DNA of 64,000 nucleotides, taken from UBA9076 sp964418835. Lineage in GTDB: Bacteria > Bacillota_I > Bacilli_A > Erysipelotrichales > Erysipelotrichaceae. Of the stretch, positions 25,147 to 33,486 are shown piece after piece. A model generated the notes under the pieces. It was not told the DNA's origin. It saw only the letters and a program-made list of their open reading frames with translations, and did not search any database. The stretch spans positions 1 to 64,000 of the forward strand of contig CAYQNJ010000005.1 of the NCBI GenBank assembly GCA_964418835.1, given 5' to 3'. Numbering within the stretch: position 1 is the stretch's first letter; the number at the start of each line of letters is the position of its first letter. The position numbers and the translations under genes were made by a program.

Positions 25147-25484
25147 GTGAATTATTAAAAATTGTAGTAAAAGAATTAGATGAAAGATTAGGAAGTAATA
25201 TAGAAATAATAGATTTAAGAGGTATTAGTCCATTTACTGATTATTTTGTTATTGTTAGTGCAAACAATCAAAGACTAGCAAATGCTATGGTAAAAGGTGT
25301 GGTAGATAAAGCAGGAAAAGAGGGCTATGATTTTAGGTCTATTGAAGGTGAAGATGATAGTGATTGGATTCTATTAGATTTATATGAAGTTATAGTCCAT
25401 GTATTTGTGGAAGAATCTAGAAGTATATATCAATTAGAAAAACTATGGGGAGATCTTCCTAGGGTAAATATTGATGATTTATGA
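25143..25484 (+). CDS. rsfS: Ribosome silencing factor RsfS
   Basis: The 113-aa protein has IIDLRGISPFTDYFVIVSA and DWILLDLYEVIVHVF, the RsfS/Iojap core. It binds uL14 on the 50S subunit and blocks subunit joining in starvation. AAGGAG precedes the ATG. It overlaps the previous gene by 4 bases and the next by 11. Confidence 0.94.
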   Translation: MSELLKIVVKELDERLGSNIEIIDLRGISPFTDYFVIVSANNQRLANAMVKGVVDKAGKEGYDFRSIEGEDDSDWILLDLYEVIVHVFVEESRSIYQLEKLWGDLPRVNIDDL

Positions 25485-26166
25485 TAGTTTAGCTGATTAC
25501 TATGATGAATTAGTAAGAGATGATGAATCTACTTTAAGATGGGTTAATTTCACTAAAGATAATATAAAAGGAAAAAAAATACTGGAACTTGCTTGTGGTA
25601 GTGGAGAAATTACAAATGGGTTGTACAAAGAAGGATATGATATTGTTGGTAGTGACATTTCTAGTTCTATGCTTAATAGATTAAATAAAAAGTACCCTTA
25701 TATTAAGACTAAAGAGATTGATATGGTTAATTTTGGTAGTGATATAAGGTATGATGGAATAATTTGTTATTGTGATTCTATAAATTATTTAAGTTCTATT
25801 AATGAATGTAGAAGTATGTTTGAATCAGTTTATAATGCATTAACTGATCAAGGTGTATTTATATTTGATATGCATACTGAAGATAGATTAATAGAGTTTA
25901 AGGATGAATTCTTAGAAGAAGGGTATATTAATGATATTCCTTATCAATGGAGTATAAATACTGAGGATGATGAGATTCATCATCATTTTGCGTTTTATAC
26001 ACATGATAAATTGATTCAAGAATATCATGTTCAAAAAGTATACAAATTAGACTGTATTATTTCTTTGTTGAAATCAATTGGTTTTAGTATTGAAGTATAT
26101 ACCGATTTTGATATTAAAGGCGTTAGTGAAGGTGAAAAGTATTTTATTGTTGGAGGTAAGTTATGA
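25474..26166 (+). CDS. Class I SAM-dependent methyltransferase (YqeM type)
   Basis: The 230-aa protein has motif I ILELACGSGEIT, the acidic residue after strand 2 (GSDISSSML) and motif post-II YDGIICYCDSINYL. It matches YqeM, which follows rsfS in Bacillus; its substrate is not established. The ATG at 25474 is preferred over the TTG at 25471; AGGG lies 9 bases upstream. The start lies within rsfS and the end overlaps mtnN by 4 bases. Confidence 0.88.
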   Translation: MIYDSLADYYDELVRDDESTLRWVNFTKDNIKGKKILELACGSGEITNGLYKEGYDIVGSDISSSMLNRLNKKYPYIKTKEIDMVNFGSDIRYDGIICYCDSINYLSSINECRSMFESVYNALTDQGVFIFDMHTEDRLIEFKDEFLEEGYINDIPYQWSINTEDDEIHHHFAFYTHDKLIQEYHVQKVYKLDCIISLLKSIGFSIEVYTDFDIKGVSEGEKYFIVGGKL

Positions 26167-26858
26167 TTGGTTTTATTGGTGCAATGGATGAAGAAATAAA
26201 TGAATTACTTAAATTAATGGATAATTATGAAAAAAAGATTATAAGTAATATGGATTTTTATAAAGGTAAATTATCAGGTGTGGATGTTATTATAACTAAA
26301 TCTGGTGTCGGTAAAGTTTATGCAGCTATGTGTACTACAATCCTTTTGGAAAATTTTGATATTAGTGGTGTAGTTAATATAGGTACTGCAGGAGGTTTAA
26401 GCCATGATGAGCAGGTATTGGATGTAGTTATCTCTGATAAAGTTGCTCACCATGATATGGATGTTAGTGTTTTTGGTTGGCCTTTAGGATTTGAACAAGA
26501 TAAAACATGTTATAAAGCAAATGATGATTATATTAAAATTATGAAAAAAATCATTGAAAAAGAAGATAGAGTTTTTATAGGTAATATAGCTTCAGGTGAT
26601 TCATTTATTCATAGAGATGATCAAATTGATTTAATTAATAAAAATTTTCCAAATGCACTTTGTGCTGAAATGGAAGCTGCTGGAGTTGCACAAGTTTGCA
26701 AACATTATGATATTCCTTTTATAGTGATTAGATCTTTATCAGATATTACGGTAAAAGAAGGTAATGATTTAGATTTTAATACATATGTTTCCTTGGCTAG
26801 TAAAAGAAGTGCTGTTTGGTGTAAAAAGTTTATTGAAGAAATAAAAAACCAAGCTTAG
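26163..26858 (+). CDS. mtnN: 5'-methylthioadenosine/S-adenosylhomocysteine nucleosidase
   Basis: The 231-aa protein begins IGFIGAMDEEI with the catalytic Glu, and has NIGTAGGL, CAEMEAAGVAQV and RSLSDI with the catalytic Asp. It cleaves adenine from MTA and SAH, clearing the products of methylation. Being last behind a methyltransferase gene fits that role. It overlaps the methyltransferase by 4 bases. It ends inside a hairpin that is a stronger terminator for the opposite strand. Confidence 0.95.
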   Translation: MIGFIGAMDEEINELLKLMDNYEKKIISNMDFYKGKLSGVDVIITKSGVGKVYAAMCTTILLENFDISGVVNIGTAGGLSHDEQVLDVVISDKVAHHDMDVSVFGWPLGFEQDKTCYKANDDYIKIMKKIIEKEDRVFIGNIASGDSFIHRDDQIDLINKNFPNALCAEMEAAGVAQVCKHYDIPFIVIRSLSDITVKEGNDLDFNTYVSLASKRSAVWCKKFIEEIKNQA

Positions 26859-26864
26859 CTTGGT
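26842..26864 (-). terminator. Terminator of the thioredoxin-like gene
   Basis: AGCTTGGT (26857-26864) pairs with ACCAAGCT (26848-26855) and, on the - strand, runs into TTTTTTATTT. The + strand side lacks a T run, so termination of mtnN here is weaker. Confidence 0.7.
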
Positions 26865-27382
26865 AGTATTACTCTATGTTCTCCGCTGTAAATATCATTT
26901 ACAATCATCCAATTAATAATGTCATCTGCATTTAATGGATTATCTTTATCAAATTCTAATGTATTGTTAATTTTTATTTCACCATTTTCTATCTTGCATG
27001 ATACAAGTGCAGGGTAAGTTGATATATTCCATTCACCTAGTTTTGTAGATAAATCAGTTTCATTTACAATATCTGATATGTCTATATATTCAATTATCGT
27101 CTTAATATTAATGTCATTATTTTTTGAAGTGACACTTGGAAATACTGAATCATATACATATTTACAATCGGTATCATTAGGATCACAGAATAAATAGTAA
27201 TGTGATGTATTATCCCCTCCAGATAAGGTATACTCTTTTGCGTTATTAAAACTAATATAAAAACTATCTATATTGGTTGTATTTATATAGTTATTATTAG
27301 GTTGGAATACTTTATATCCTGCAAGTACTATACTAGCAAGTAGTAAGAGTCCCATAATACTTATTGCGATTTTTTTTAACAT
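26855..27382 (-). CDS. Secreted/membrane-anchored thioredoxin-fold protein, 175 aa
   Basis: A signal-anchor helix (residues 4-22, IAISIMGLLLLASIVLAGY) is followed by an extracytoplasmic domain. The strand and turn YYLFCDPNDTDCKYVYDSV and the later segment NISTYPALV, with a cis-Pro-like Tyr-Pro, recall the thioredoxin fold. The active site would be Cys-x6-Cys instead of CxxC, and a third Cys follows in LVSCKI. A thiol-disulfide role outside the cell is possible but unproven. AGGAG precedes the ATG. It is a single-gene unit, divergent from dnaD. Confidence 0.75.
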   Translation of the reverse strand: MLKKIAISIMGLLLLASIVLAGYKVFQPNNNYINTTNIDSFYISFNNAKEYTLSGGDNTSHYYLFCDPNDTDCKYVYDSVFPSVTSKNNDINIKTIIEYIDISDIVNETDLSTKLGEWNISTYPALVSCKIENGEIKINNTLEFDKDNPLNADDIINWMIVNDIYSGEHRVILPS

Positions 27383-27465
27383 AATTTCTCCTGATACTAA
27401 ATAAATTTATCATTAATTTTATGATAATGCAATTTATGATAGAATAATATTCACGAGGTTACTTT

Positions 27466-28011
27466 ATGAAATGGTATAAACAAAAATATGTAAATAGAAG
27501 AGATTGGATTCTTGATAATTTAGAATTTATTGGATTAAGTGAAAAAGAAACTATTATAGTTTTACTCATTGATTATTTTAATAGTAATAATATAGGCATT
27601 ACTATTGATTTATTGTGTAATAAAACAAAGATGGATGATAAAGAAGTTAATAAGATATTAAGTGTTTTATTTGCGAAGAAATATTTAGTTATTGAAGCAA
27701 GTGGTAAAACACCTACTTTTGTATTAGATGGTTTATTTGAACTTGAAGTTGAAGCGATTGAAAGTGAATTAGATTCTTCTTTATTTAATCTTTTTGAAAA
27801 AGAATTTAAAAGACCATTAACTCAAAAAGAGATGGAAACTGTTAGTGATTGGATAAAAAGAATTGATTCAAATTTAATTATTGAAGCATTAAGGTATGCG
27901 TCTATGTATAAGAAAGTTAAGTTATCTTATATTGATAAGATTTTAAAAAAATGGGTTGAAAACAATGTGACTCTAGCAATGCTTGAGGAGGGAAAGTACA
28001 TTGACAACTGA
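27466..28011 (+). CDS. dnaD: Primosomal replication protein DnaD
   Basis: The 181-aa protein has an N-terminal winged-helix region (LIDYFNSNNIGITIDLL, TKMDDKEV) and a C-terminal DnaB_2 domain (FEKEFKRPLTQKEMETVSDW, IEALRYAS) ending at the YxxxxIDKILKKW helix. DnaD acts with DnaB and DnaI in helicase loading. GAGGT precedes the ATG. The order dnaD-nth-ponA-recU-gpsB-rnpB follows Bacillus, though ponA and recU are on the other strand. It overlaps nth by 11 bases. Confidence 0.9.
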   Translation: MKWYKQKYVNRRDWILDNLEFIGLSEKETIIVLLIDYFNSNNIGITIDLLCNKTKMDDKEVNKILSVLFAKKYLVIEASGKTPTFVLDGLFELEVEAIESELDSSLFNLFEKEFKRPLTQKEMETVSDWIKRIDSNLIIEALRYASMYKKVKLSYIDKILKKWVENNVTLAMLEEGKYIDN

Positions 28012-28627
28012 TGAAATATTAGATCATCTTGAAGAGATGTTTCCTAATGCTGAGTGTGAATTAGTTCATGCAAACCCTTTTGAACTAGCCGTTGCGGTTT
28101 CTCTTTCTGCACAAACTACGGATGTATCAGTAAATAAAATAACTCCAAATTTATTTAAAAAATATCCTACTGCTGAATTAATGGCTAAAGCTAATATTAA
28201 AGATTTAGAAGAGTGTATAAAATCCATTGGATTGTATAGAAATAAAGCTAAGAATATAAAAGGTTTAGCTACTATGTTGGTAGAAGATTATAATTCAATT
28301 ATGCCTAATACAATGGAAGAATTAATTAAATTACCAGGTATTGGAAGAAAAAGTGCAAATGTAATACTTAGTGTTGCGTTTAATATACCTGCAATTGCAG
28401 TTGATACTCATGTGGAAAGAGTCTCAAAAAGATTGGGTTTGGCTTATAAAAATGATGATGTTTATAAGGTAGAAAAGAAGTTAAATAGAAAGATAAAAAA
28501 AGAAAGATGGAATAAATCACATCATTTGTTTATTTTCTTTGGAAGGTATAAGTGTAAAGCACAAAGACCAGAATGTGATGATTGTCCATTTATTGGGTTT
28601 TGTAAATACCAAAAACAAAAGCGATAA
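28001..28627 (+). CDS. nth: Endonuclease III
   Basis: The 208-aa DNA glycosylase/AP lyase has a helix-hairpin-helix LPGIGRKSANVIL with the catalytic Lys, the catalytic Asp in VDTHVERVS and an iron-sulfur cluster C-x6-C-x2-C-x5-C near the C-terminus (CKAQRPECDDCPFIGFC). It removes oxidised pyrimidines. The start appears to be TTG at 28001, 8 bases after GAGGAGGG and inside the dnaD end; no ATG fits. An upstream TTG at 27983 lies before the ribosome binding site. Confidence 0.94.
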   Translation: MTTDEILDHLEEMFPNAECELVHANPFELAVAVSLSAQTTDVSVNKITPNLFKKYPTAELMAKANIKDLEECIKSIGLYRNKAKNIKGLATMLVEDYNSIMPNTMEELIKLPGIGRKSANVILSVAFNIPAIAVDTHVERVSKRLGLAYKNDDVYKVEKKLNRKIKKERWNKSHHLFIFFGRYKCKAQRPECDDCPFIGFCKYQKQKR

Positions 28628-28645
28628 TTATATCGCTTTTATTCT
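28617..28645. terminator. Bidirectional terminator between nth and ponA
   Basis: AAAAGCGATA (28617-28626), loop ATTA, TATCGCTTTT (28631-28640). The flanks are A-rich on the left and T-rich on the right, serving both convergent genes. Confidence 0.85.
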
Positions 28646-31440
28646 GGTTTAACATCAGGTTGGGTTTGATCTTGTGGTTGTTCTTCAACAGGTGGTGCAG
28701 GTGTGTTAGCACTTGCTTCATATAGATTTACAACCACTTCAACATTACCTAATTGAGATGATGTAGTATGAATTGATTGTCCATTAACCACAACACCATT
28801 ATATATAATTTCATTTGTATTTGGTTTTGAGTCATTTGTAATTACATTATAAGTTGCTTTTATACCTGAAGAATTGACCCAGTTTTCTATATCTACTCTA
28901 GATGCATTTGTGGATGGTACTAATAACGACAATTCAGTATCTACTGATTTAAATTCATTGCATATTTCATTTGATGTAACTCCTAAATTTTCATATGCAT
29001 AGAATCCACATACTGTAATGATGGCACCTGGTTCAAGGCCAAATTGTTGTGCAAAGTTTTCTGTTTCACTTGATATTTCACCAATTACTGCACCATTTTG
29101 GGAAACTCTTGCTTTATATCTTATTGGACCATAAATCCAAGTATAATCAAATATTCTTCTTCCAGTTCCACCAATCCAATTACCACCAACATCTATTCCT
29201 AAATCCATTGTATCAGGAGCTACAACAAGCTTTTCTGGATTAGGATATGGAGACCATGTCATATTGATGTTTCCATCAGCTCCAGCTGTTGCACTAAATG
29301 CGGCTAATTGATCTATATCAGATGTTTCTGGACTTACTAGTTGATTAAATTCGTTTTTAATTAATCCTGTTGTAATTAATCCTCCATCCATTCCTTCTAT
29401 TGGTGAAGCATAAGGGAAGGTACCTAAAATATGTGTTATAGATGATAAACCTTCAGGTCTAACAACTTCTGCAGGTTTGAGTTCATCACTTAAGGCACTA
29501 AGAATTAAATTACTAATATGTCCAGGAATATTTAGTTTGGATTTAGCACTGCTGAAATATGTGTCTTTATCTTTAACACCTTTTTCATATCCTACCCAAA
29601 CTGCAGTAGTGTATTTGCTAGTGGATGATAACATCCATTTATCTTTTGCTGCACCTTGAGGAATATTATATTGTAAACCATCGCTTCCCCAGTCAGTAGT
29701 ACCTGTTTTACCATAAACTGCATAGTCTCTTTTTAATAACTGCATGTAATTTAAATAAGGTCCATTTACTACTTTATACATTAATTGAGCGGTTAAATAT
29801 GCGGATTGTTCTGAAATAACTTGTACTGGCGTGTATCCTGGCTCAACTGCTTCACTACCGCTTTTAAACTCTATTTTACTTACTGTATGTGGTTTTATAT
29901 AATAACCACCATTCATCATACTAGCTTGAGCAGCTGCAAGTTCTAGAGCACTTGAAGTATAATTAGATCCACCAATCGCAAATCCTATATCAAAGTTTTC
30001 TGAAGTGACTTTAGAAAATCCTAATTTTTGAAGGTAATCTACTACTGCTGCTCTTCCTATTTTATCTACAACTTCTTGTAAGGTTTGAATAGCAGGGGTA
30101 TTTAATGATGTTCCTACAGCATCTACTAATGGTATTTGACCTGCGTATTTGTTATTAAAGTTTTTAATTACTTTAGTTGTTCCTTTATATACTATAGGTT
30201 TATCAGTAACAACATGGCTTGTTGACCAACCTAGATTTTCAAATGCTAGGGCATATTCAAGGAATGGTTTTACAGCAGAACCCGGTTGTTTAAATTGTTC
30301 TGTAGCGTGGTTAAGTAACATACTTCCACCTCTACCATAGTTTCTACCACCACCAATTGCTACAATTTCTCCTGTCGCATTGTCTACTGATATCATTGCA
30401 ATTTCCATTAGTTCATCTGGGAATACAACTTTTTCTTCTTTATCTGCTTGTATTGAGTCCATTACTTTTTGTACTTTTGGATCCATATATGTATAAATAT
30501 TCATAGCTACTGAAGTAGGGTCTAAACCAGTTACTTGTTTAACTTCTGATATTACAGTATCTATGTATGCTTGATATTCATATTCTTGTGAACCTGTTCC
30601 TGATGCTTTATTAGGGTCAACAAGAGTATCTTCAACCTTAACACTCTTAGCTAGTTCACCTTGTTTTTTAGTTAGATAGCCATGTCTTACCATAAGGTTA
30701 ATAACTGTATTTCTTCTTGTAGTAGCATAATCTAAATAATTAAATGGGTTAAATGCATTAGGTCTATTTACTATACCTGCAAGCATTGCACTTTCATTAA
30801 CATTTAGGTTTGATACATCTTTACCAAAGTAATATTGTGCAGCTTTTTGAACGCCTCTAATATTTCCTGAACCACCAAAGTTCATTTTATTTATATATAG
30901 TTCAAGGATGGTTTCCTTTTTTGTTTCTTTTTCTAATTCAAATGCTAGTGCTATCTCTTGTACTTTACGTTCAATTTTCTTAGGAGCTCCAACACCAGTT
31001 TCATCATCAGTAAAGTAAGATAATTTAATTAACTGCATTGTTATTGTAGAACCACCTTGAGCAAATCTCATTGCTTTAACATTTTCAATCATGGCTTTTA
31101 CAAAACGAGCATAGTCAAAACCACCATGGTCAAAGAATCTTGAATCTTCTACTGATATAAAAGCATCTATTAATGATTCTGGTAGTTGATCATAAGTTAC
31201 ATTTGTTCTGATTTGAACACCTACATCAGCTATTTCATTACCATCTTTGTCATATATCTTACTTGATTCTTTTGATAATAAATCTGTGATTTCTAGTTTT
31301 GGTTTATCTTGTAACATGTTTCCTAGTACTACTAGTCCAACTGTTCCTCCAATTACACCTGATATCAATATGAACACAACTAAAATCGTTAACAAAGCTT
31401 GTTTATTAATTTTTCTAGTTTTTCTTTTTGTTTTACTCAT
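28639..31440 (-). CDS. ponA: Bifunctional class A penicillin-binding protein (PBP1)
   Basis: The 933-aa protein has a basic cytoplasmic tail, a membrane anchor at about residues 18-40, and a GT51 glycosyltransferase domain (VEDSRFFDHGG and GGSTITMQL). A transpeptidase domain follows with SAVK (QPGSAVKPF), SLN (GTSLNTPA) and YGKTGTT, then a C-terminal extension with FN3-like strands and a Pro/Gln tail. It polymerises and cross-links peptidoglycan outside the membrane. The ATG at 31440 is 6 bases after AGGAGG. The upstream in-frame ATG at 31470 lies inside recU and is rejected. It is cotranscribed with recU. Confidence 0.94.
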   Translation of the reverse strand: MSKTKRKTRKINKQALLTILVVFILISGVIGGTVGLVVLGNMLQDKPKLEITDLLSKESSKIYDKDGNEIADVGVQIRTNVTYDQLPESLIDAFISVEDSRFFDHGGFDYARFVKAMIENVKAMRFAQGGSTITMQLIKLSYFTDDETGVGAPKKIERKVQEIALAFELEKETKKETILELYINKMNFGGSGNIRGVQKAAQYYFGKDVSNLNVNESAMLAGIVNRPNAFNPFNYLDYATTRRNTVINLMVRHGYLTKKQGELAKSVKVEDTLVDPNKASGTGSQEYEYQAYIDTVISEVKQVTGLDPTSVAMNIYTYMDPKVQKVMDSIQADKEEKVVFPDELMEIAMISVDNATGEIVAIGGGRNYGRGGSMLLNHATEQFKQPGSAVKPFLEYALAFENLGWSTSHVVTDKPIVYKGTTKVIKNFNNKYAGQIPLVDAVGTSLNTPAIQTLQEVVDKIGRAAVVDYLQKLGFSKVTSENFDIGFAIGGSNYTSSALELAAAQASMMNGGYYIKPHTVSKIEFKSGSEAVEPGYTPVQVISEQSAYLTAQLMYKVVNGPYLNYMQLLKRDYAVYGKTGTTDWGSDGLQYNIPQGAAKDKWMLSSTSKYTTAVWVGYEKGVKDKDTYFSSAKSKLNIPGHISNLILSALSDELKPAEVVRPEGLSSITHILGTFPYASPIEGMDGGLITTGLIKNEFNQLVSPETSDIDQLAAFSATAGADGNINMTWSPYPNPEKLVVAPDTMDLGIDVGGNWIGGTGRRIFDYTWIYGPIRYKARVSQNGAVIGEISSETENFAQQFGLEPGAIITVCGFYAYENLGVTSNEICNEFKSVDTELSLLVPSTNASRVDIENWVNSSGIKATYNVITNDSKPNTNEIIYNGVVVNGQSIHTTSSQLGNVEVVVNLYEASANTPAPPVEEQPQDQTQPDVKPE

Positions 31441-31450
31441 TTTATTCCTC

Positions 31451-32020
31451 CTAGAAATAAAGTTCATCAAGTACTTTAATATAATTTACTGGCACAATCA
31501 AGTTAAATGGTATTGTATAACAGTTTTGTATAAACCATTTATGAGGTATTGATTTTTTTGTATGTTCTTTGTTTTCATATATATTAATAATATCTTGTGC
31601 TTTTACATAGTATGTTATATCCTCACTTGTAAATCTTATGATTATAAATGCAATAGCGCCATGGTATATTACATTTTTTAAATGTTCAATTTGGTGTTTG
31701 TGTATTGATTTTAAAGGAAATGATTTTCCTGAACATTCTTTTGCTTCAAAGTCTATTGCTTTACCTTTATATACTCCATTATAATCCGTAGTTGATGCTA
31801 CTTTAAAGTATGCTTCCGTAATTTTAGCTGCACTTCTTTTAGGGTAGTCTACAGTTACTATTTGTATTGGAGTAGGTTTCTTATGAATGTTAGCGATATT
31901 TCTATTTAAAAAGTATTCATTAGATATATTTAAATCTTTTTCTAATGTCATTCCTCTATTAGCTGTTGAAGTCTTTATAGAGTTAATTTTATGTTTTTTA
32001 CCATTTGGATAGTTTATCAT
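31451..32020 (-). CDS. recU: Holliday junction resolvase RecU
   Basis: The 189-aa protein has the RecU core TANRGMTLEKDL and the active-site run TTDYNGVYKGKAIDFEAKE, containing the catalytic Asp, Glu and Lys, then FPLKSIHKHQIEHL. It cuts four-way junctions in recombination and chromosome segregation. AAGGTG precedes the ATG. It is the first gene of a recU-ponA operon, as in Bacillus, divergent from gpsB. Confidence 0.94.
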   Translation of the reverse strand: MINYPNGKKHKINSIKTSTANRGMTLEKDLNISNEYFLNRNIANIHKKPTPIQIVTVDYPKRSAAKITEAYFKVASTTDYNGVYKGKAIDFEAKECSGKSFPLKSIHKHQIEHLKNVIYHGAIAFIIIRFTSEDITYYVKAQDIINIYENKEHTKKSIPHKWFIQNCYTIPFNLIVPVNYIKVLDELYF

Positions 32021-32121
32021 AATTTCACCTTGAATTATTATACCTTTAATGACTTAAATATAAAAGGTTTATTGATTTTTAAAGTTTTGTTTGTAATAAT
32101 AATCTATAGGTGGTGATGAAT

Positions 32122-32442
32122 ATGTCAAACAAATTAAATCTTGATGTACATACACTTTATGAGAAAGAGTTTAACACAGATTTTAAGGGGTATAATCCAT
32201 TAGAGGTTGATACTTTTTTGGATTTGATAATGCAAGATTATGAAACATATCAAGAATTATTATCTACTTTAAATCAAAAGGTTTCTGAACTTGAAAGAAC
32301 TAATGCGTCTCTTCGTGCAAAATTAATTGAAGCAGAAGGAAAAGCAAGAGTTTTTGAAGATGGTGGAAACACAAACAGTAATTTAGATATTATTAAAAGA
32401 ATATCTAGATTAGAACAAGAGGTTTTTAATACAAATAAGTAG
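32122..32442 (+). CDS. gpsB: Cell-division regulator GpsB (DivIVA family)
   Basis: The 106-aa protein has the DivIVA/GpsB membrane-binding head EKEFNTDFKGYNPLEVDTFL, a coiled coil (residues of about 45-75) and a C-terminal RISRLEQEVF trimerisation segment. GpsB shuttles PBP1 between septum and side wall, which fits divergent ponA. The ATG at 32122 follows AGGTGGTG by 6 bases; upstream GTG codons are within that site. Its stop codon coincides with the 5' end of rnpB. Confidence 0.9.
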   Translation: MSNKLNLDVHTLYEKEFNTDFKGYNPLEVDTFLDLIMQDYETYQELLSTLNQKVSELERTNASLRAKLIEAEGKARVFEDGGNTNSNLDIIKRISRLEQEVFNTNK

Positions 32443-32790
32443 CGCTCAGGTAATCGCTGGTATCAATAGATATTAGAGGAAAGTCCATGCTCGCACAATC
32501 TGAGATGATTGTAGTGTTTGTGCCAGTTGAAAAAATAAAACTGGGTAACGAAAGTTAACGGCGGAGTTATATTCTAAGGTGTAAACTATGAATGTAAACC
32601 TTAAGGTGTCACAGTGACGTAGTCAGTAGGGAAACTTATTGAGTGGAACGGATAAACCCCGCAAGCGAGAAACCCAAATTTGGTAGGGGAGCTAATTATT
32701 TCAAAATGAAGAAATAATTGGACACGAAAGTGTAGATAAATGGTTGCCACAAGGAAACTTGGACAGAACATGGCTTATAGAGTGTGCTTA
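32440..32790 (+). ncRNA. rnpB: RNase P RNA (class B, Bacillus type)
   Basis: The RNA component of RNase P, which trims tRNA 5' ends, is seen as its conserved blocks. GAGGAAAGTCCATGCTCGCA lies near the 5' end, then GTCACAGTGACGTAG, GAGAAACCCAAATTTGGTAG and, near the 3' end, GACAGAACATGGCTTATAG. The P1 helix can pair GCGCTC with GAGTGTGC. Length is about 350 nt, shorter than the ~400 nt Bacillus RNA. The order gpsB-rnpB is conserved in Bacillus. The ends are estimates to about 5 bases. The 5' end falls on the gpsB stop codon. Confidence 0.93.
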
Positions 32791-32794
32791 ATTT

Positions 32795-32820
32795 AAGGAA
32801 TCGTTAGATTCCTTATTATT
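32795..32820 (+). terminator. Terminator of rnpB
   Basis: AAGGAATC (32795-32802), loop GTTA, GATTCCTT (32807-32814), then ATTATT. Confidence 0.75.
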
Positions 32821-32821
32821 A

Positions 32822-32830
32822 TGTTATACT
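32822..32830 (+). promoter_or_regulatory. Extended -10 promoter of pgsA
   Basis: TG-T-TATACT at 32822-32830 begins just after the rnpB terminator, 22 bases before the pgsA ATG. Confidence 0.55.
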
Positions 32831-32852
32831 AATAAAAAAAAGAGGTATTATT

Positions 32853-33446
32853 ATGAATTTGCCTAATAGACTTACAGTTATAAGAATTATGATGATTCCA
32901 GTAATTATATTGGTTTATATATTTCCTTATGCTCAATTTAATATAAATATCCCTGTGTATTACATACAAGGTTTACCAATATCCTTAATTAATATTGCAG
33001 TTTTAGCTTTATTCTTAATAGCATCGTTTACGGATTATTTAGATGGATATATTGCTAGAAAGAATAATCTAATTACTACATTTGGTAAGTTTGCGGATCC
33101 TATTGCTGATAAATTATTGGTAAATTCATTATTTATATTATTTGCATCAAAGGGGATTATACCAGTTGTTCCTGTTATAATCATGGTTTGTAGGGATACA
33201 ATTGTTGATGGATGTAGAATGATGGCTGCACAAAGTGGTGTTGTTGTTGCAGCAGGGTATTTAGGAAAGTTAAAGACTGTACTACAAATGTTATCTATTG
33301 TATTGATATTGGTTAATAATATTCCATTTGAATTAATAAGGATACCAGTATCAGATATTATTTTATGGTTTGCAACATTTGTAAGTATGGCTAGTGGAGT
33401 TTCATACTTTAATCAATTAAAAGAATTTATTTTTGAAAGTAAATAG
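32853..33446 (+). CDS. pgsA: CDP-diacylglycerol-glycerol-3-phosphate 3-phosphatidyltransferase
   Basis: The 197-aa membrane protein has the CDP-alcohol phosphatidyltransferase motif DGx2ARx8Gx3Dx3D, read as DGYIAR...G...D...D from FTDYLDGYIARKNN to FADPIADKLL. It starts NLPNRLTVIRI as in other PgsA proteins. It makes phosphatidylglycerol phosphate for anionic lipids. AGAGG precedes the ATG. As in Bacillus it precedes recA, but cinA is absent here. Confidence 0.94.
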   Translation: MNLPNRLTVIRIMMIPVIILVYIFPYAQFNINIPVYYIQGLPISLINIAVLALFLIASFTDYLDGYIARKNNLITTFGKFADPIADKLLVNSLFILFASKGIIPVVPVIIMVCRDTIVDGCRMMAAQSGVVVAAGYLGKLKTVLQMLSIVLILVNNIPFELIRIPVSDIILWFATFVSMASGVSYFNQLKEFIFESK

Positions 33447-33486
33447 GAAGATATATAAATAAAGTAATAAGTTAATGGAGGATTAT

